Source: Spirochaetia bacterium (GTDB taxonomy: Bacteria; Spirochaetota; Spirochaetia; Treponematales; Breznakiellaceae). From it: a stretch of DNA of 23,376 bases. Location: positions 1 to 23,376 of the forward strand of contig BOAU01000027.1 of the NCBI GenBank assembly GCA_026002025.1. Reading direction: 5' to 3'. This document shows, in pieces, positions 1 through 7,316 of this stretch. The notes beneath the pieces are model-generated. The model ran no database searches and was not told where the DNA came from. It saw only the letters and a program-made list of their open reading frames with translations. Made by a program: the position numbers and the translations under genes. Position 1 is the first letter of the stretch; each line of letters starts with the position of its first letter.

Positions 1-77
1 ACTTTGACTACTTCCCAAGGCGCCGTTATGCCTAATATGGCCTGATAAAAATCCTCTATTTTTTCTGGTTGGTTCAT
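1..77 (-). CDS. Probable ISL3-family transposase, N-terminus only (runs off the left edge)
   Basis: The 25 visible codons begin with ATG at 77-75 and read MNQPEKIEDFYQAILGITAP followed by WEVVKV. A short helix ending in 'ILGI..PWEV..V' is the usual opening of ISL3-type transposases, just before their zinc-ribbon domain. The rest lies outside the window, so catalytic residues cannot be checked. A GC-rich stretch about 50 bases upstream could be the element's terminal repeat. A contig ending in a multicopy IS is common. The call rests on one short motif. Confidence 0.5.
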   Translation of the reverse strand, partial: MNQPEKIEDFYQAILGITAPWEVVK

Positions 78-97
78 GCCTCATTATACTACTTTTT

Positions 98-130
98 GGG
101 GTTTTCCACTATATTCCCGGATGCCCCCCA
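98..130. repeat. Possible terminal inverted repeat of the left-edge IS element
   Basis: The stretch from GGGG at 98 to the run of C at 124-129 lies just upstream of the truncated transposase. Read on the minus strand it begins with a G run, then CATCCGGG and a TATAGTGG core, resembling the ends of ISL3-type elements, which often have a G-rich tip and a GTGG core. The partner end is outside the window, so this is inference from composition and position. Confidence 0.25.
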
Positions 131-145
131 AATATTTACTTATAT

Positions 146-174
146 AATTTACATTATGTTTTTATTTTTGTCAA
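146..174 (-). promoter_or_regulatory. Possible sigma-70 promoter facing the transposase
   Basis: On the minus strand a perfect TTGACA (174-169) is followed after 17 bases by TAAATT (151-146). It points to the truncated transposase and lies just outside the presumed IS end, so flanking DNA may drive the element. The region is very AT-rich, so chance similarity is possible. Confidence 0.35.
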
Positions 175-217
175 TACTTTTCACAAAACTTCAAAAAATA
201 TTGCGCATAACTACTTT

Positions 218-1177
218 TTACTGCCCGCTTACACAGTCCACATTGCCAAATAGTTTTTCTAATTTTTCAAGTATGTCCTTTGGCAGCGGCCTCTTCCGGA
301 TCGATGCCAGATTGTCCTTGAGATGATTGGGGCTTGAGGTGCCGGTAAGGACCACATCAATGCCTTTGGTATGGCGGCAGTAACGGTAGGCTGCTTCCAT
401 GATGCTGGAAGCGCAAGGGGTATCGATTGCGGCAACACCGCTTTGAACCAGAAAATCAAGGACGGTTTCGTCTTTGACAAGGGCGGGATCGGCCTGGGCG
501 TGTTCAAGGATACGGCCCACATCGATCTTGAGCTGCGCCGGATTGGAGAGGGCGCTGCGGACGGCAAACATGCAGAGGACCCCCACATTTTTTTCGATGG
601 TAACCGGCAGCACCCGTTTCGCCGCCGATGGGTTAAGCAGATTATATCCCACCATGATTACATCAAAAATATCATCGGGCAGGCAAATCTTAAACATATC
701 GTGGGCGGTATCCGAACCGAAGACTTCGGTGATCCCGAGAAAACGCAGCTTTCCTGCTTTTTTTGCCTGCTCCATGGCGGGGACCAAGGTTTCCCGGACC
801 AGCGGATAATCCGCCACAGATACCCCATGGATGTGGTAGATATCAACATAATCGGTTTTAAGTTCCCGCAGGCTTTCATCCAGGGTTTCAAGAAGTTCTA
901 CGGCGCTTTTAACGCCGGTTTTATTTTTGTAGGGAAACTTTGTAGAAAGGATATACTGAGTCCGGCCGATTCCCTCAAGCCCCTTCCCCACCGCAGCCTG
1001 GGTGCCGTAAGCGGTGGCGGTATCGAAAAAGTTCACCCCTGCGTCAAAGGCGCTGCGGACAATCCCCGCGGCGTGATCCGGGCCGTATTTTTCAATCCCG
1101 ATCCGGGAATGTCCCCCGCAGCCGAGTCCCGCAATGGTGGCCTTTAAGCCCGTCCGTCCAAGTGTGATAGTTTCCAT
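218..1177 (-). CDS. Aldo/keto reductase (last gene of the his cluster)
   Basis: This 319-residue protein is a soluble NAD(P)H-dependent oxidoreductase of the aldo/keto reductase superfamily, with a TIM-barrel fold of normal length. The catalytic tetrad is visible: D52 and Y57 in FFDTATAYG, K80 in LSTKFP, and H117 in VDIYHIHG. The ATG at 1177 was chosen over an in-frame one at 1348 because it has a good AAAGGAG ribosome site 7 bases upstream, the family N-terminus starts there, and the longer start would overlap hisD deeply. It begins 16 bases after the hisD stop and is probably co-transcribed with the his genes. Its substrate is unknown and no aldo/keto reductase step exists in histidine synthesis. 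Confidence 0.9.
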   Translation of the reverse strand: METITLGRTGLKATIAGLGCGGHSRIGIEKYGPDHAAGIVRSAFDAGVNFFDTATAYGTQAAVGKGLEGIGRTQYILSTKFPYKNKTGVKSAVELLETLDESLRELKTDYVDIYHIHGVSVADYPLVRETLVPAMEQAKKAGKLRFLGITEVFGSDTAHDMFKICLPDDIFDVIMVGYNLLNPSAAKRVLPVTIEKNVGVLCMFAVRSALSNPAQLKIDVGRILEHAQADPALVKDETVLDFLVQSGVAAIDTPCASSIMEAAYRYCRHTKGIDVVLTGTSSPNHLKDNLASIRKRPLPKDILEKLEKLFGNVDCVSGQ

Positions 1178-1193
1178 GATACGCTCCTTTCTT

Positions 1194-2510
1194 CTAATTA
1201 ACAGTTTTTCTGCTTGCCGCGCTTTCCGCATGGCCCGCGAGTCCCTCCGCACGGGCGATAATTTCCGCCGCGCGCCGCGCCTGTTCCCAGCCTTCCCCTT
1301 TTGCACAGCGGAGGGTAGTGACGGTCTTGAGAAAATGCCGCACCCCAAGGCCGCCTGAAAACCGTGCGCTCCCCGATGTGGGTAGGGTGTGGTTGATCCC
1401 TGCGGAATAATCCCCCAGAACCTCCGCCGATTTTTCCCCGACGAACAGGGAACCGTAGTTTTTTAGCGCGGGTATCCAGGTTTCAGTATCCGCTGTCTGC
1501 AACTCCAAATGTTCCGGCGCAATGGCATTAGCAATTCTAACAGCTTCTTCCTGTGAAGTATAGATAATGATAAGCCCCCCCGCATCCAGAGAAGCCTGAG
1601 CGGTCTTTGCGGTGGGGAGTGTCCGCAGCCGCCTTTCCAGGGCCGCGGTGATTTGATCGGCCAGTTCACGGCTGGGGACCAGGACACGGGCGCGGGCATC
1701 GGGATCGTGCTCCGCCTGGGCGAGCATATCTGCGGCCACAAGATCAGCTTGCGCCGCAGGATCTGCGGAACCTGTGGCCCCGTCCGCGATGATGAGCACA
1801 TCGGTGGGGCCCGCAACAAAGTCGATACCAACTTCACCAAAGAGGAGCCGTTTCGCAGCGGCCACGTACTTGTTACCGGGACCGGCGATAAGGTCAACAC
1901 GTGGAATGGTTTCGGTGCCGATGGCGAGTGCGGCAATTGCCTGTGCGCCGCCGATTGCAAAAATCCGTTCAGCGCCGGCAAGGTGGGCGGCGGCGAGGAT
2001 GCGGGAGTCCGGGAGTCCGTCATCACCCGGCGGGGATGCAAGCACCATCTCTGCCACACCGGCGCAAAGGGCGGGGATCACCCCCATAAGGACCGTTGAA
2101 ATGAGGGGAAAACGCCCGCCGGGAACGTAAATCGCCGCCCGTTCCACCGGGATAACCCGCTGGCCTGTGACGAGGCCGTCCGCCATCGTGTATTCAAAAT
2201 CAATCAACTGTTTTTTTTGTTCCATGGAAAAACGCCGGATATGATCCGAGGCAAGCTCAAGGGCGGCGGCAAGCTCACCGTCATCGGCTTTAAGTTTTTC
2301 CCATGCATCCGCAGCAATACTGCAGGGCGCCTCAAACGTCTCCGGGGAACTTTTATCAAACTGTGAAGCAAAGCGTCGTACCGCGGCGTCCCCTTCGGCG
2401 CGGACCGCGGCGATTATCTTTTGTACTGCGGCGGTGACCTTTTCATCATCATTCCGCAGGGCAAGACTTTTCCAGTAAGAATCAAATTCAGAACCGCTGA
2501 TAATTTCCAT
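1194..2510 (-). CDS. hisD: Histidinol dehydrogenase
   Basis: HisD oxidises L-histidinol to L-histidine in two NAD-dependent steps, the last reactions of the pathway, in the cytoplasm. The 438-residue length is normal. Visible family blocks are AGPGNKYVAAAK and FVAGPTDVLIIAD in the nucleotide-binding half, the catalytic APEHLEL block, and NHTLPTSGSARFSGGLGVRH near the C-terminus. The ATG at 2510 has a GAGG ribosome site about 6 bases upstream. It is separated from hisC by a 237-base gap filled by a palindrome-rich element, the only large gap in the operon, so its level may differ from that of the upstream genes. It is followed closely by the aldo/keto reductase. Confidence 0.97.
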   Translation of the reverse strand: MEIISGSEFDSYWKSLALRNDDEKVTAAVQKIIAAVRAEGDAAVRRFASQFDKSSPETFEAPCSIAADAWEKLKADDGELAAALELASDHIRRFSMEQKKQLIDFEYTMADGLVTGQRVIPVERAAIYVPGGRFPLISTVLMGVIPALCAGVAEMVLASPPGDDGLPDSRILAAAHLAGAERIFAIGGAQAIAALAIGTETIPRVDLIAGPGNKYVAAAKRLLFGEVGIDFVAGPTDVLIIADGATGSADPAAQADLVAADMLAQAEHDPDARARVLVPSRELADQITAALERRLRTLPTAKTAQASLDAGGLIIIYTSQEEAVRIANAIAPEHLELQTADTETWIPALKNYGSLFVGEKSAEVLGDYSAGINHTLPTSGSARFSGGLGVRHFLKTVTTLRCAKGEGWEQARRAAEIIARAEGLAGHAESAASRKTVN

Positions 2511-2530
2511 AACACCTCACTATATTTTAA

Positions 2531-2736
2531 CCACAAGGACGAAGAATGATTAATCACTAAGGAACCTGGAACCATAGGTTCCTTGGAGTTCCGGGACACA
2601 TCGAACCTTCGGTTCGCGGACACAAAGGGAAGAAAGCGAAGAAGATTTGAGAACCCTTCTTCCTTCGTGTTCGCAGACCAATCAGACCTTCGGTCTGCAG
2701 TCTGACGTGTCCCGCTGTCCCTGGACAGCTTTGTGG
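2531..2736. repeat. Large foldback (palindromic) element between hisC and hisD
   Basis: The whole gap is a nest of inverted repeats. The outer edges read CCACAA (2531) and TTGTGG (2731-2736). Inside, CGGGACAC (2592-2599) pairs with GTGTCCCG (2707-2714), and an imperfect arm around 2615-2636 pairs with 2654-2674. Embedded small hairpins are GGAACC-ATA-GGTTCC (2568-2582), CGAACC-TTC-GGTTCG (2602-2616), CAGACC-TTC-GGTCTG (2683-2697) and GCTGTCC-CT-GGACAGC (2714-2729). No gene is visible; the minus-strand ORF through it has no recognisable content. It looks like a non-autonomous intergenic repeat that would form strong RNA structure within the his transcript. Confidence 0.7.
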
Positions 2737-2747
2737 TCATATTATTC

Positions 2748-3872
2748 TTAAGACCCTTCTATTTCTTCACAGGCTTCCAAAAAACTATCCATTTCCGCAT
2801 CTGTACCTATGCTTACACGCAGATAATCTGCAATTCGGGGTTTATTAAAATGCCGCACCAAAATGCCCTTTTCCCGAAGTGCGGCGAATGCGACGGCCCC
2901 GGCCATATTAGAAAAGCGGACAAAGATAAAATTCGCCGATGAGGGAATTACATCAAGGCCCTGCGCGAAAAGCACGGCGGAAACCCGGTCCCGTGTGGCG
3001 ATCACCCTGTCGTTTATTTCATCGTAATAGGACGTATCGGAAACAGCGGCGGCGGCCCCCGCAAGGGCAAGCCGGTCCAGGGTGTAGGAGTTGAAGGAAT
3101 CACGAATTCGGCAGAGCCCCTCAATAAGTTCTTCATTGCCAATGGCGAAGCCCACCCGCAGTCCTGCAAGGGAAGCCGATTTGGAAAGAGTGTGAACCGT
3201 GAGCAGGTTGGGGTAAGCATCAATATAAGGAACCGCCGACTCCACCCCCGGCGTATTGGCAAAGGCGATATAAGCCTCATCCACAATTACTACACGATTA
3301 CTATTTTTCTGATATTCCACGATGGAAAGGATGCTGTTCAGGGGGAGCGCCAGGCCGGTAGGCGCGTTGGGGTTGGGAAAAATCACGCCCCCGCAGGGAA
3401 TTTTATAACCATCAATATTGATGGAAAAATCTTCCGCAAGCGGGATGGTACGAAAAGGCACATCCCAAAGGCCCGCATAGACGGGATAAAAACTGTAGGT
3501 AATATCGGGAAATAGTATCGGCAGCGCAGCATTGCTGCCAACAGTATCACTGTTGAAAAAAGCGGCAAAGGCAAAGGCCAACACTTCGTCTGAACCGTTC
3601 CCCGCAAAAACCTGTTCCCTCTTGACATGATACCGGGCGGCGATTGCTTCCCGTAGCTCCGTACAGGCCGGGTCAGGATAGAGCCTGAGCTTTGCACCGG
3701 CGGCATCGGCTTTTTCCGCAGCAATAGTGTTACTAATTGCCTGTATGACCTTGGGCGAAGGCGGATAGGGATTCTCGTTGGTATTAAGTTTGATGAATTT
3801 TCGATCCCGCGGCTGTTCACCGGGAACATAGGGGGAAAGATTCTTTACGCGCTCATTCCAATAGATACTCAT
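2748..3872 (-). CDS. hisC: Histidinol-phosphate aminotransferase
   Basis: HisC is a PLP enzyme that transfers an amino group from glutamate to imidazole-acetol phosphate, giving L-histidinol phosphate. The 374-residue protein is a standard class I/II aminotransferase: KLNTNENPYPPSP at the N-terminus (substrate and PLP edge), FPNPNAPTG at about 165-173, VDEAYIAF at about 197-204, and the Schiff-base lysine K231 in HTLSKSASLAGLRVG. Its ATG overlaps the stop of the hisA-hisIE gene by four bases (ATGA), implying translational coupling. The stop is followed by the foldback element before hisD. The context favours HisC over a paralogous aminotransferase. Confidence 0.96.
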   Translation of the reverse strand: MSIYWNERVKNLSPYVPGEQPRDRKFIKLNTNENPYPPSPKVIQAISNTIAAEKADAAGAKLRLYPDPACTELREAIAARYHVKREQVFAGNGSDEVLAFAFAAFFNSDTVGSNAALPILFPDITYSFYPVYAGLWDVPFRTIPLAEDFSINIDGYKIPCGGVIFPNPNAPTGLALPLNSILSIVEYQKNSNRVVIVDEAYIAFANTPGVESAVPYIDAYPNLLTVHTLSKSASLAGLRVGFAIGNEELIEGLCRIRDSFNSYTLDRLALAGAAAAVSDTSYYDEINDRVIATRDRVSAVLFAQGLDVIPSSANFIFVRFSNMAGAVAFAALREKGILVRHFNKPRIADYLRVSIGTDAEMDSFLEACEEIEGS

Positions 3873-5215
3873 TTCTTGTGCCTTCTGTCGAGCTCTTGCA
3901 GTACTTCAGCGACATTTACCCCCGCGCGGGTCATAAGGACCGTGGTAAAGTACAATAAATCCGCCACTTCCCAGACAACTTCGTCGTGGGTTTTAGCGGT
4001 ACAGACCTCATCGGCCTCTTCCATCACCTTTTCCCGGACCAGTTCATCGTCCAGGGTGGCGGTGTAGGAACCGGGGGCGGGATTGCGGAAGCGCTCGGTG
4101 ATAATTGACTGGAGGAATTCCCAGGTGTAGTGCCGGTCCTGGGTGAAGCAGGAAAAAGCGCCGGTGTGGCAGACCGGGCCTGCGGGCTCCACTACGGCGA
4201 GGATCGCATCCCGGTCACAGTCGGCCCGGAGATGCCGCAGTTTTAGTGTGTTGCCGGAATTCTCACCCTTCATCCAGAGCTTGTTCCGGGTGCGGCTGTG
4301 GAAACAAAGATTGCCGCGCTTGAAGGTTTCCGCAAGCGCTTCCCGGTCCGCAAAGCCGGTCATTAAAACCTGACCATCGGGGGCTTGGGCAATAATTGGA
4401 AGCATGCCGCCCTGCGATGCGCCGGAACATTCTGCCGAGACCGCAGGTCGAGGTTCACCTCCTGATTCGGCCTTCTTCCAATTCAGGGAGCGCACAAAAG
4501 CATCGGCCAGATTTATTTTGCCGGTGTAGAGGGCCATGCCAAGCTGCACGTCACAGCCCAATGCGGCGATGGCTTCAATTTCTTCCAGAGTGGTAACGCC
4601 CCCGGCAATAGTAATACTGCACGAGACCGCTTCCCGCAGCGCCCTGACCGGTTCCAGGTCAATGCCGGTCATGGTTCCCTCCCGCTCCACGCAGGTAAAG
4701 AGGAGTTCCGCCGCATAGGGCTCCACCGCTTTGGCGGCGTCGATAAGCTTAAGAGCGGTGGGGGTCTTCCAGCCGTCAACCACAATCTCGCCGTTTCGGG
4801 CATCCACCGCAACGATGATCCGTTCACGGCTGATTTTTTTTACCATGGCTTCCAGAAATTCCGTATTGACTTTAAACTCGCCGCCGGCAATTCCGGCGCC
4901 CTTCTTTGCACGGTCCCGAAAAGCGGCGGAACCGAGGATGATCTTTTGGGCACCAAGGCTTACCAGTTCCTTCGCCTGTTCAGGGGTTCTGATGCCTCCG
5001 CCCACGCGGCATTCGGCCCTGCGGAGCAGGGGCTTTATCATTTCAAGGTTACTGCCTTTGTCCATTGCGGCATCAAGGTCTATTACCGCCACTTCGCCGT
5101 AGCGGTCAAATTCTTCCGCAAGTTCGGCGGCGTTATCCCGCTGTAATATTAATTCCGAGCCCTGTTTCAACTGGACGACCTTGCCGTCCTGCACATCAAT
5201 CGAAGCGACTACCAT
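3869..5215 (-). CDS. hisA-hisIE: HisA-HisI-HisE trifunctional fusion (ProFAR isomerase / PR-AMP cyclohydrolase / PR-ATP pyrophosphatase)
   Basis: One uninterrupted 448-residue frame carries three activities. Residues 1-243 are a HisA barrel with acidic residues D7 (ASIDVQDG) and D138 (VAVDARNG). Residues 271-360 are HisI with metal ligands in DCDRD (C333) and in CHTGAFSC (C349, C356). Residues 365-448 are HisE with the REKVMEEADE and WEVADLLYF helices. A linker of about 25 residues, rich in Ser, Gly and Ala, joins HisA to HisI. It covers steps 2, 3 and 4 of the pathway. ATG 5215 is preferred over TTG 5224 because an AAGGGAG site lies 10 bases before it; it overlaps the hisF stop by 7 bases. 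An internal ATG at 4405 could make HisIE alone. HisI seems to lack its usual first ~25 residues. Confidence 0.94.
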   Translation of the reverse strand: MVVASIDVQDGKVVQLKQGSELILQRDNAAELAEEFDRYGEVAVIDLDAAMDKGSNLEMIKPLLRRAECRVGGGIRTPEQAKELVSLGAQKIILGSAAFRDRAKKGAGIAGGEFKVNTEFLEAMVKKISRERIIVAVDARNGEIVVDGWKTPTALKLIDAAKAVEPYAAELLFTCVEREGTMTGIDLEPVRALREAVSCSITIAGGVTTLEEIEAIAALGCDVQLGMALYTGKINLADAFVRSLNWKKAESGGEPRPAVSAECSGASQGGMLPIIAQAPDGQVLMTGFADREALAETFKRGNLCFHSRTRNKLWMKGENSGNTLKLRHLRADCDRDAILAVVEPAGPVCHTGAFSCFTQDRHYTWEFLQSIITERFRNPAPGSYTATLDDELVREKVMEEADEVCTAKTHDEVVWEVADLLYFTTVLMTRAGVNVAEVLQELDRRHKK

Positions 5216-6039
5216 CTGACGCAAACTCCCTTTGATTCAGCGTGTTTTTTGATCTCACGGATCGTGGTTTTTCCAAAGTGCAACAGTGATGCTACGAGGG
5301 CGGCATCTGCTCCCGCAGCGCCCGCACCGGTGGACAACAGTACATTTGCGATCTGATCCAAATCCCCCGCTCCCCCGCTGGCGATTACCGGCACGGGCGC
5401 CGCTTCCAGAATCGCTGCGGTCAGTTCCAGATCGTAGCCCGCGCCGGTGCCGTCGGCGTCTATCGAGTTGAGGAGGATTTCACCGGCCCCCATTTCCACC
5501 GCATGTATAGCCCACTGTACGGCATCGATGCCGGTGTCGGTGCGGCCCCCGTGTGAAAACGCGTGCCAGGAGAAGCGCTTCGCGCTTCTCTCGGAGTTTT
5601 CGCTTTGCGAAAACCCCACACATGGCGATCCCAAAGGAACCCGCTTAGCATCTATCGAAAGCACCACGCATTGGCTGCCGTAGGCGCGGGCCATTTCGGA
5701 AAGGAGCTGTGGATTTTGAAGGGCAGATGTGCAGACAGAAACCTTGTCGGCCCCGGCGTTCATGGCCTCCCGCATATCATCCACGGTACGGATGCCGCCG
5801 CCCACGCAGAGGGGAATAAAGACTTCGGCGGCAACCTGGCGGACCACCTCAAGGAGAGTGGCCCGGCTTTTGTAGGATGCGCCGATGTCGAGGAAGGTTA
5901 GCTCATCCGCGCCGTCATCGTTGTAACGCCGGGCCAGCTCCACCGGGTCCCCGGCATCCTGTATCCCCTTAAACTTTATTCCCTTGACCACCCGGCCATC
6001 GTCCACATCAAGACAGGGAATTATCCGCTTCGCCTGCAT
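5209..6039 (-). CDS. hisF: Imidazole glycerol phosphate synthase, cyclase subunit, with a palindromic insertion
   Basis: HisF joins PRFAR with ammonia delivered by HisH to give imidazole glycerol phosphate and AICAR. The 276-residue barrel has catalytic D11 ([13 protein letters not shown]) and D130 (VVLSIDAKR), and phosphate-binding turns CVGGGIRT and IASGGAG. Directly after D130, where Thermotoga HisF has a short loop, there are roughly 20 additional residues (about 134-158) encoded by two perfect DNA hairpins. The fold then resumes at [10 protein letters not shown]. The frame is intact, so the protein is probably functional, but the extra segment sits on a catalytic-face loop. The start ATG has a GGGGGAAGG site, 9 bases after the hisH stop. 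Confidence 0.95.
   Translation of the reverse strand: MQAKRIIPCLDVDDGRVVKGIKFKGIQDAGDPVELARRYNDDGADELTFLDIGASYKSRATLLEVVRQVAAEVFIPLCVGGGIRTVDDMREAMNAGADKVSVCTSALQNPQLLSEMARAYGSQCVVLSIDAKRVPLGSPCVGFSQSENSERSAKRFSWHAFSHGGRTDTGIDAVQWAIHAVEMGAGEILLNSIDADGTGAGYDLELTAAILEAAPVPVIASGGAGDLDQIANVLLSTGAGAAGADAALVASLLHFGKTTIREIKKHAESKGVCVRW
5571..5614. repeat. Tandem perfect hairpins inside the hisF reading frame
   Basis: Two adjacent palindromes were read directly: AGAAGCGC-TTC-GCGCTTCT (5571-5589) and GTTTTCGC-TTT-GCGAAAAC (5596-5614), each an 8-bp perfect stem with a 3-base loop and 6 bases between them. In the coding direction the loops are GAA and AAA. They encode the residues that HisF relatives lack. 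The same stem-triloop design recurs in the hisC-hisD gap, so this may be an in-frame palindromic insertion comparable to Rickettsia palindromic elements. Confidence 0.75.
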
Positions 6040-6048
6040 CCTTCCCCC

Positions 6049-6717
6049 TTAAAAATCAGCCCAGTTTTCCAAAAGCTTGAGACCCATGGTCCCGGACTTT
6101 TCCGGGTGAAACTGAACCGCCGCCAAGGCGCCTTGCTCAACCGCCGAACAGTAACGCAGATAGTATTCCGCTTCCGCCGCAGTAACACCGCTGTTGACGG
6201 GTTCGGTGTAATAAGAATGGATGTAGTAAAAAAAAGTGTCCGCAGGAATGCTGCGGAAAAGACGGGAATTCAGCTTTGCTGTGGTTTGATTCCAGCCGAT
6301 CTGGGGGACCTTGCGGCCGGGAAATTTTTTCACCGTACCGGGGATCACCGAAAGGCCCTGCACCGCCTTGCCATTCACCGGAGGCGCTTCTTCAGAACTT
6401 TCAAAAAGAAGTTGCAGGCCGATGCAAATTCCCAGAAAGGGTTTATCCGCCTTGATCCACTCTTTAATCGCCTCGGCGTAGCCTGACTTTTCCAAAGAAG
6501 CCATGGCGGTGGCGAAGTGTCCGTCACCGGGGAAGATGATCCCCGCAAATGGCGAGGCCCGGTTTGCCGTGCCCAGGCCGCCTGAAACAAATTCCTCCGG
6601 CCCCGATGCGAAGCGGGCGTTTAAGTTCAGCCGCTTGAGGGCGTTCATCACCGAGCCGAGATTGCCTGCGCCGTAATCGATGACCCCGATAAGGCCCGCT
6701 GAGGCGGAGGCGTTCAC
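6049..6717 (-). CDS. hisH: Imidazole glycerol phosphate synthase, glutaminase subunit
   Basis: HisH hydrolyses glutamine and channels ammonia to HisF. The 222-residue class I glutamine amidotransferase shows IDYGAGNLGSV near the N-terminus, the nucleophile C98 in PFLGICIGLQLLFES, and the H204/E206 pair in VQFHPEKSG. Two things are odd. The oxyanion-strand motif, normally PGVG, is PGDG (residues 63-66), and about a dozen extra residues (SGGLGTANRASPF) precede it. The gene starts with GTG that overlaps the hisB TGA (GTGA), implying coupled translation. Its position directly before hisF fits the HisHF complex. Confidence 0.95.
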   Translation of the reverse strand: MNASASAGLIGVIDYGAGNLGSVMNALKRLNLNARFASGPEEFVSGGLGTANRASPFAGIIFPGDGHFATAMASLEKSGYAEAIKEWIKADKPFLGICIGLQLLFESSEEAPPVNGKAVQGLSVIPGTVKKFPGRKVPQIGWNQTTAKLNSRLFRSIPADTFFYYIHSYYTEPVNSGVTAAEAEYYLRYCSAVEQGALAAVQFHPEKSGTMGLKLLENWADF

Positions 6718-7307
6718 GCTATCATCCCCTTGGTGGAGGGAATCAAATCCAGAGAACGGTTATCGTATTCGCAGGCCTCCCGCAGGGCGCGGGCGGCGGC
6801 TTTAAAAAGGGCCTCGATCTTGTGATGATCGCTGCGGCCCCGGAGGATATCCAGGTGAAGGGTCAGTGCCGCAGCATTACTAAAGCCCTGCCAAAAATCT
6901 TCCACCGTATCGGTCTGAAATTTATCCAGCGGGACGCAGGAAAGCTGCGCGTCAAACACGAGGTAGGCGCGGCCTGAAATATCCACCGCCGCGCGGGCCA
7001 GGGTTTCATCCATGGGGAAAAGGCAGCTCCCGGCGCGGCGTATCCCCCGCTTGTCACCGAGGGCCTTTGCGAAACACTGTCCCAAGACGATCCCCGTATC
7101 TTCAACCAGATGATGCTGATCAACTTCCAGGTCACCGGATGCCCGTATCTCCAAATCAAAAAGCCCGTGCCGGCTAAAAGTGTTGAGCATGTGGACCATG
7201 AAGCCGATGGGATAATCCAGCTTCGCCTCCCCAGTCCCGTCAATGTTCAGCTTTACTGTGATATCAGTTTCTTTAGTAGTTCTGCTGACTTCCGCAATCC
7301 TCGTCAT
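6714..7307 (-). CDS. hisB: Imidazoleglycerol-phosphate dehydratase (monofunctional)
   Basis: HisB is a metal-dependent dehydratase that turns imidazole glycerol phosphate into imidazole acetol phosphate. The 197-residue length is that of the monofunctional form, without the histidinol-phosphatase domain of enteric HisB. Metal-binding blocks are visible: HML and RHGLFDL, VDQHHLVEDTGI and SDHHKIEALFKA. In the normally conserved FLDHML block the aspartate is a valine (GFMVHML). The ATG follows a strong AAGGGGGG site, 9 bases after the hisG stop. No histidinol-phosphate phosphatase gene lies in the window. Confidence 0.95.
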   Translation of the reverse strand: MTRIAEVSRTTKETDITVKLNIDGTGEAKLDYPIGFMVHMLNTFSRHGLFDLEIRASGDLEVDQHHLVEDTGIVLGQCFAKALGDKRGIRRAGSCLFPMDETLARAAVDISGRAYLVFDAQLSCVPLDKFQTDTVEDFWQGFSNAAALTLHLDILRGRSDHHKIEALFKAAARALREACEYDNRSLDLIPSTKGMIA

Positions 7308-7316
7308 AGGCCCCCC

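Noticed and set aside
371..1147. Long plus-strand ORF (258 codons)
   Set aside because: It is antisense to the aldo/keto reductase, whose catalytic motifs are clear; it has no ribosome site and no recognisable domain.
1178..1348. Longer aldo/keto reductase starting at 1348
   Set aside because: The extra 57 residues overlap hisD, are unlike the family, and the start at 1177 has a strong ribosome site.
2414..2740. Minus-strand ORF (108 codons) through the hisC-hisD gap
   Set aside because: It runs through palindromic DNA and into hisD in another frame, with no domain or ribosome site.
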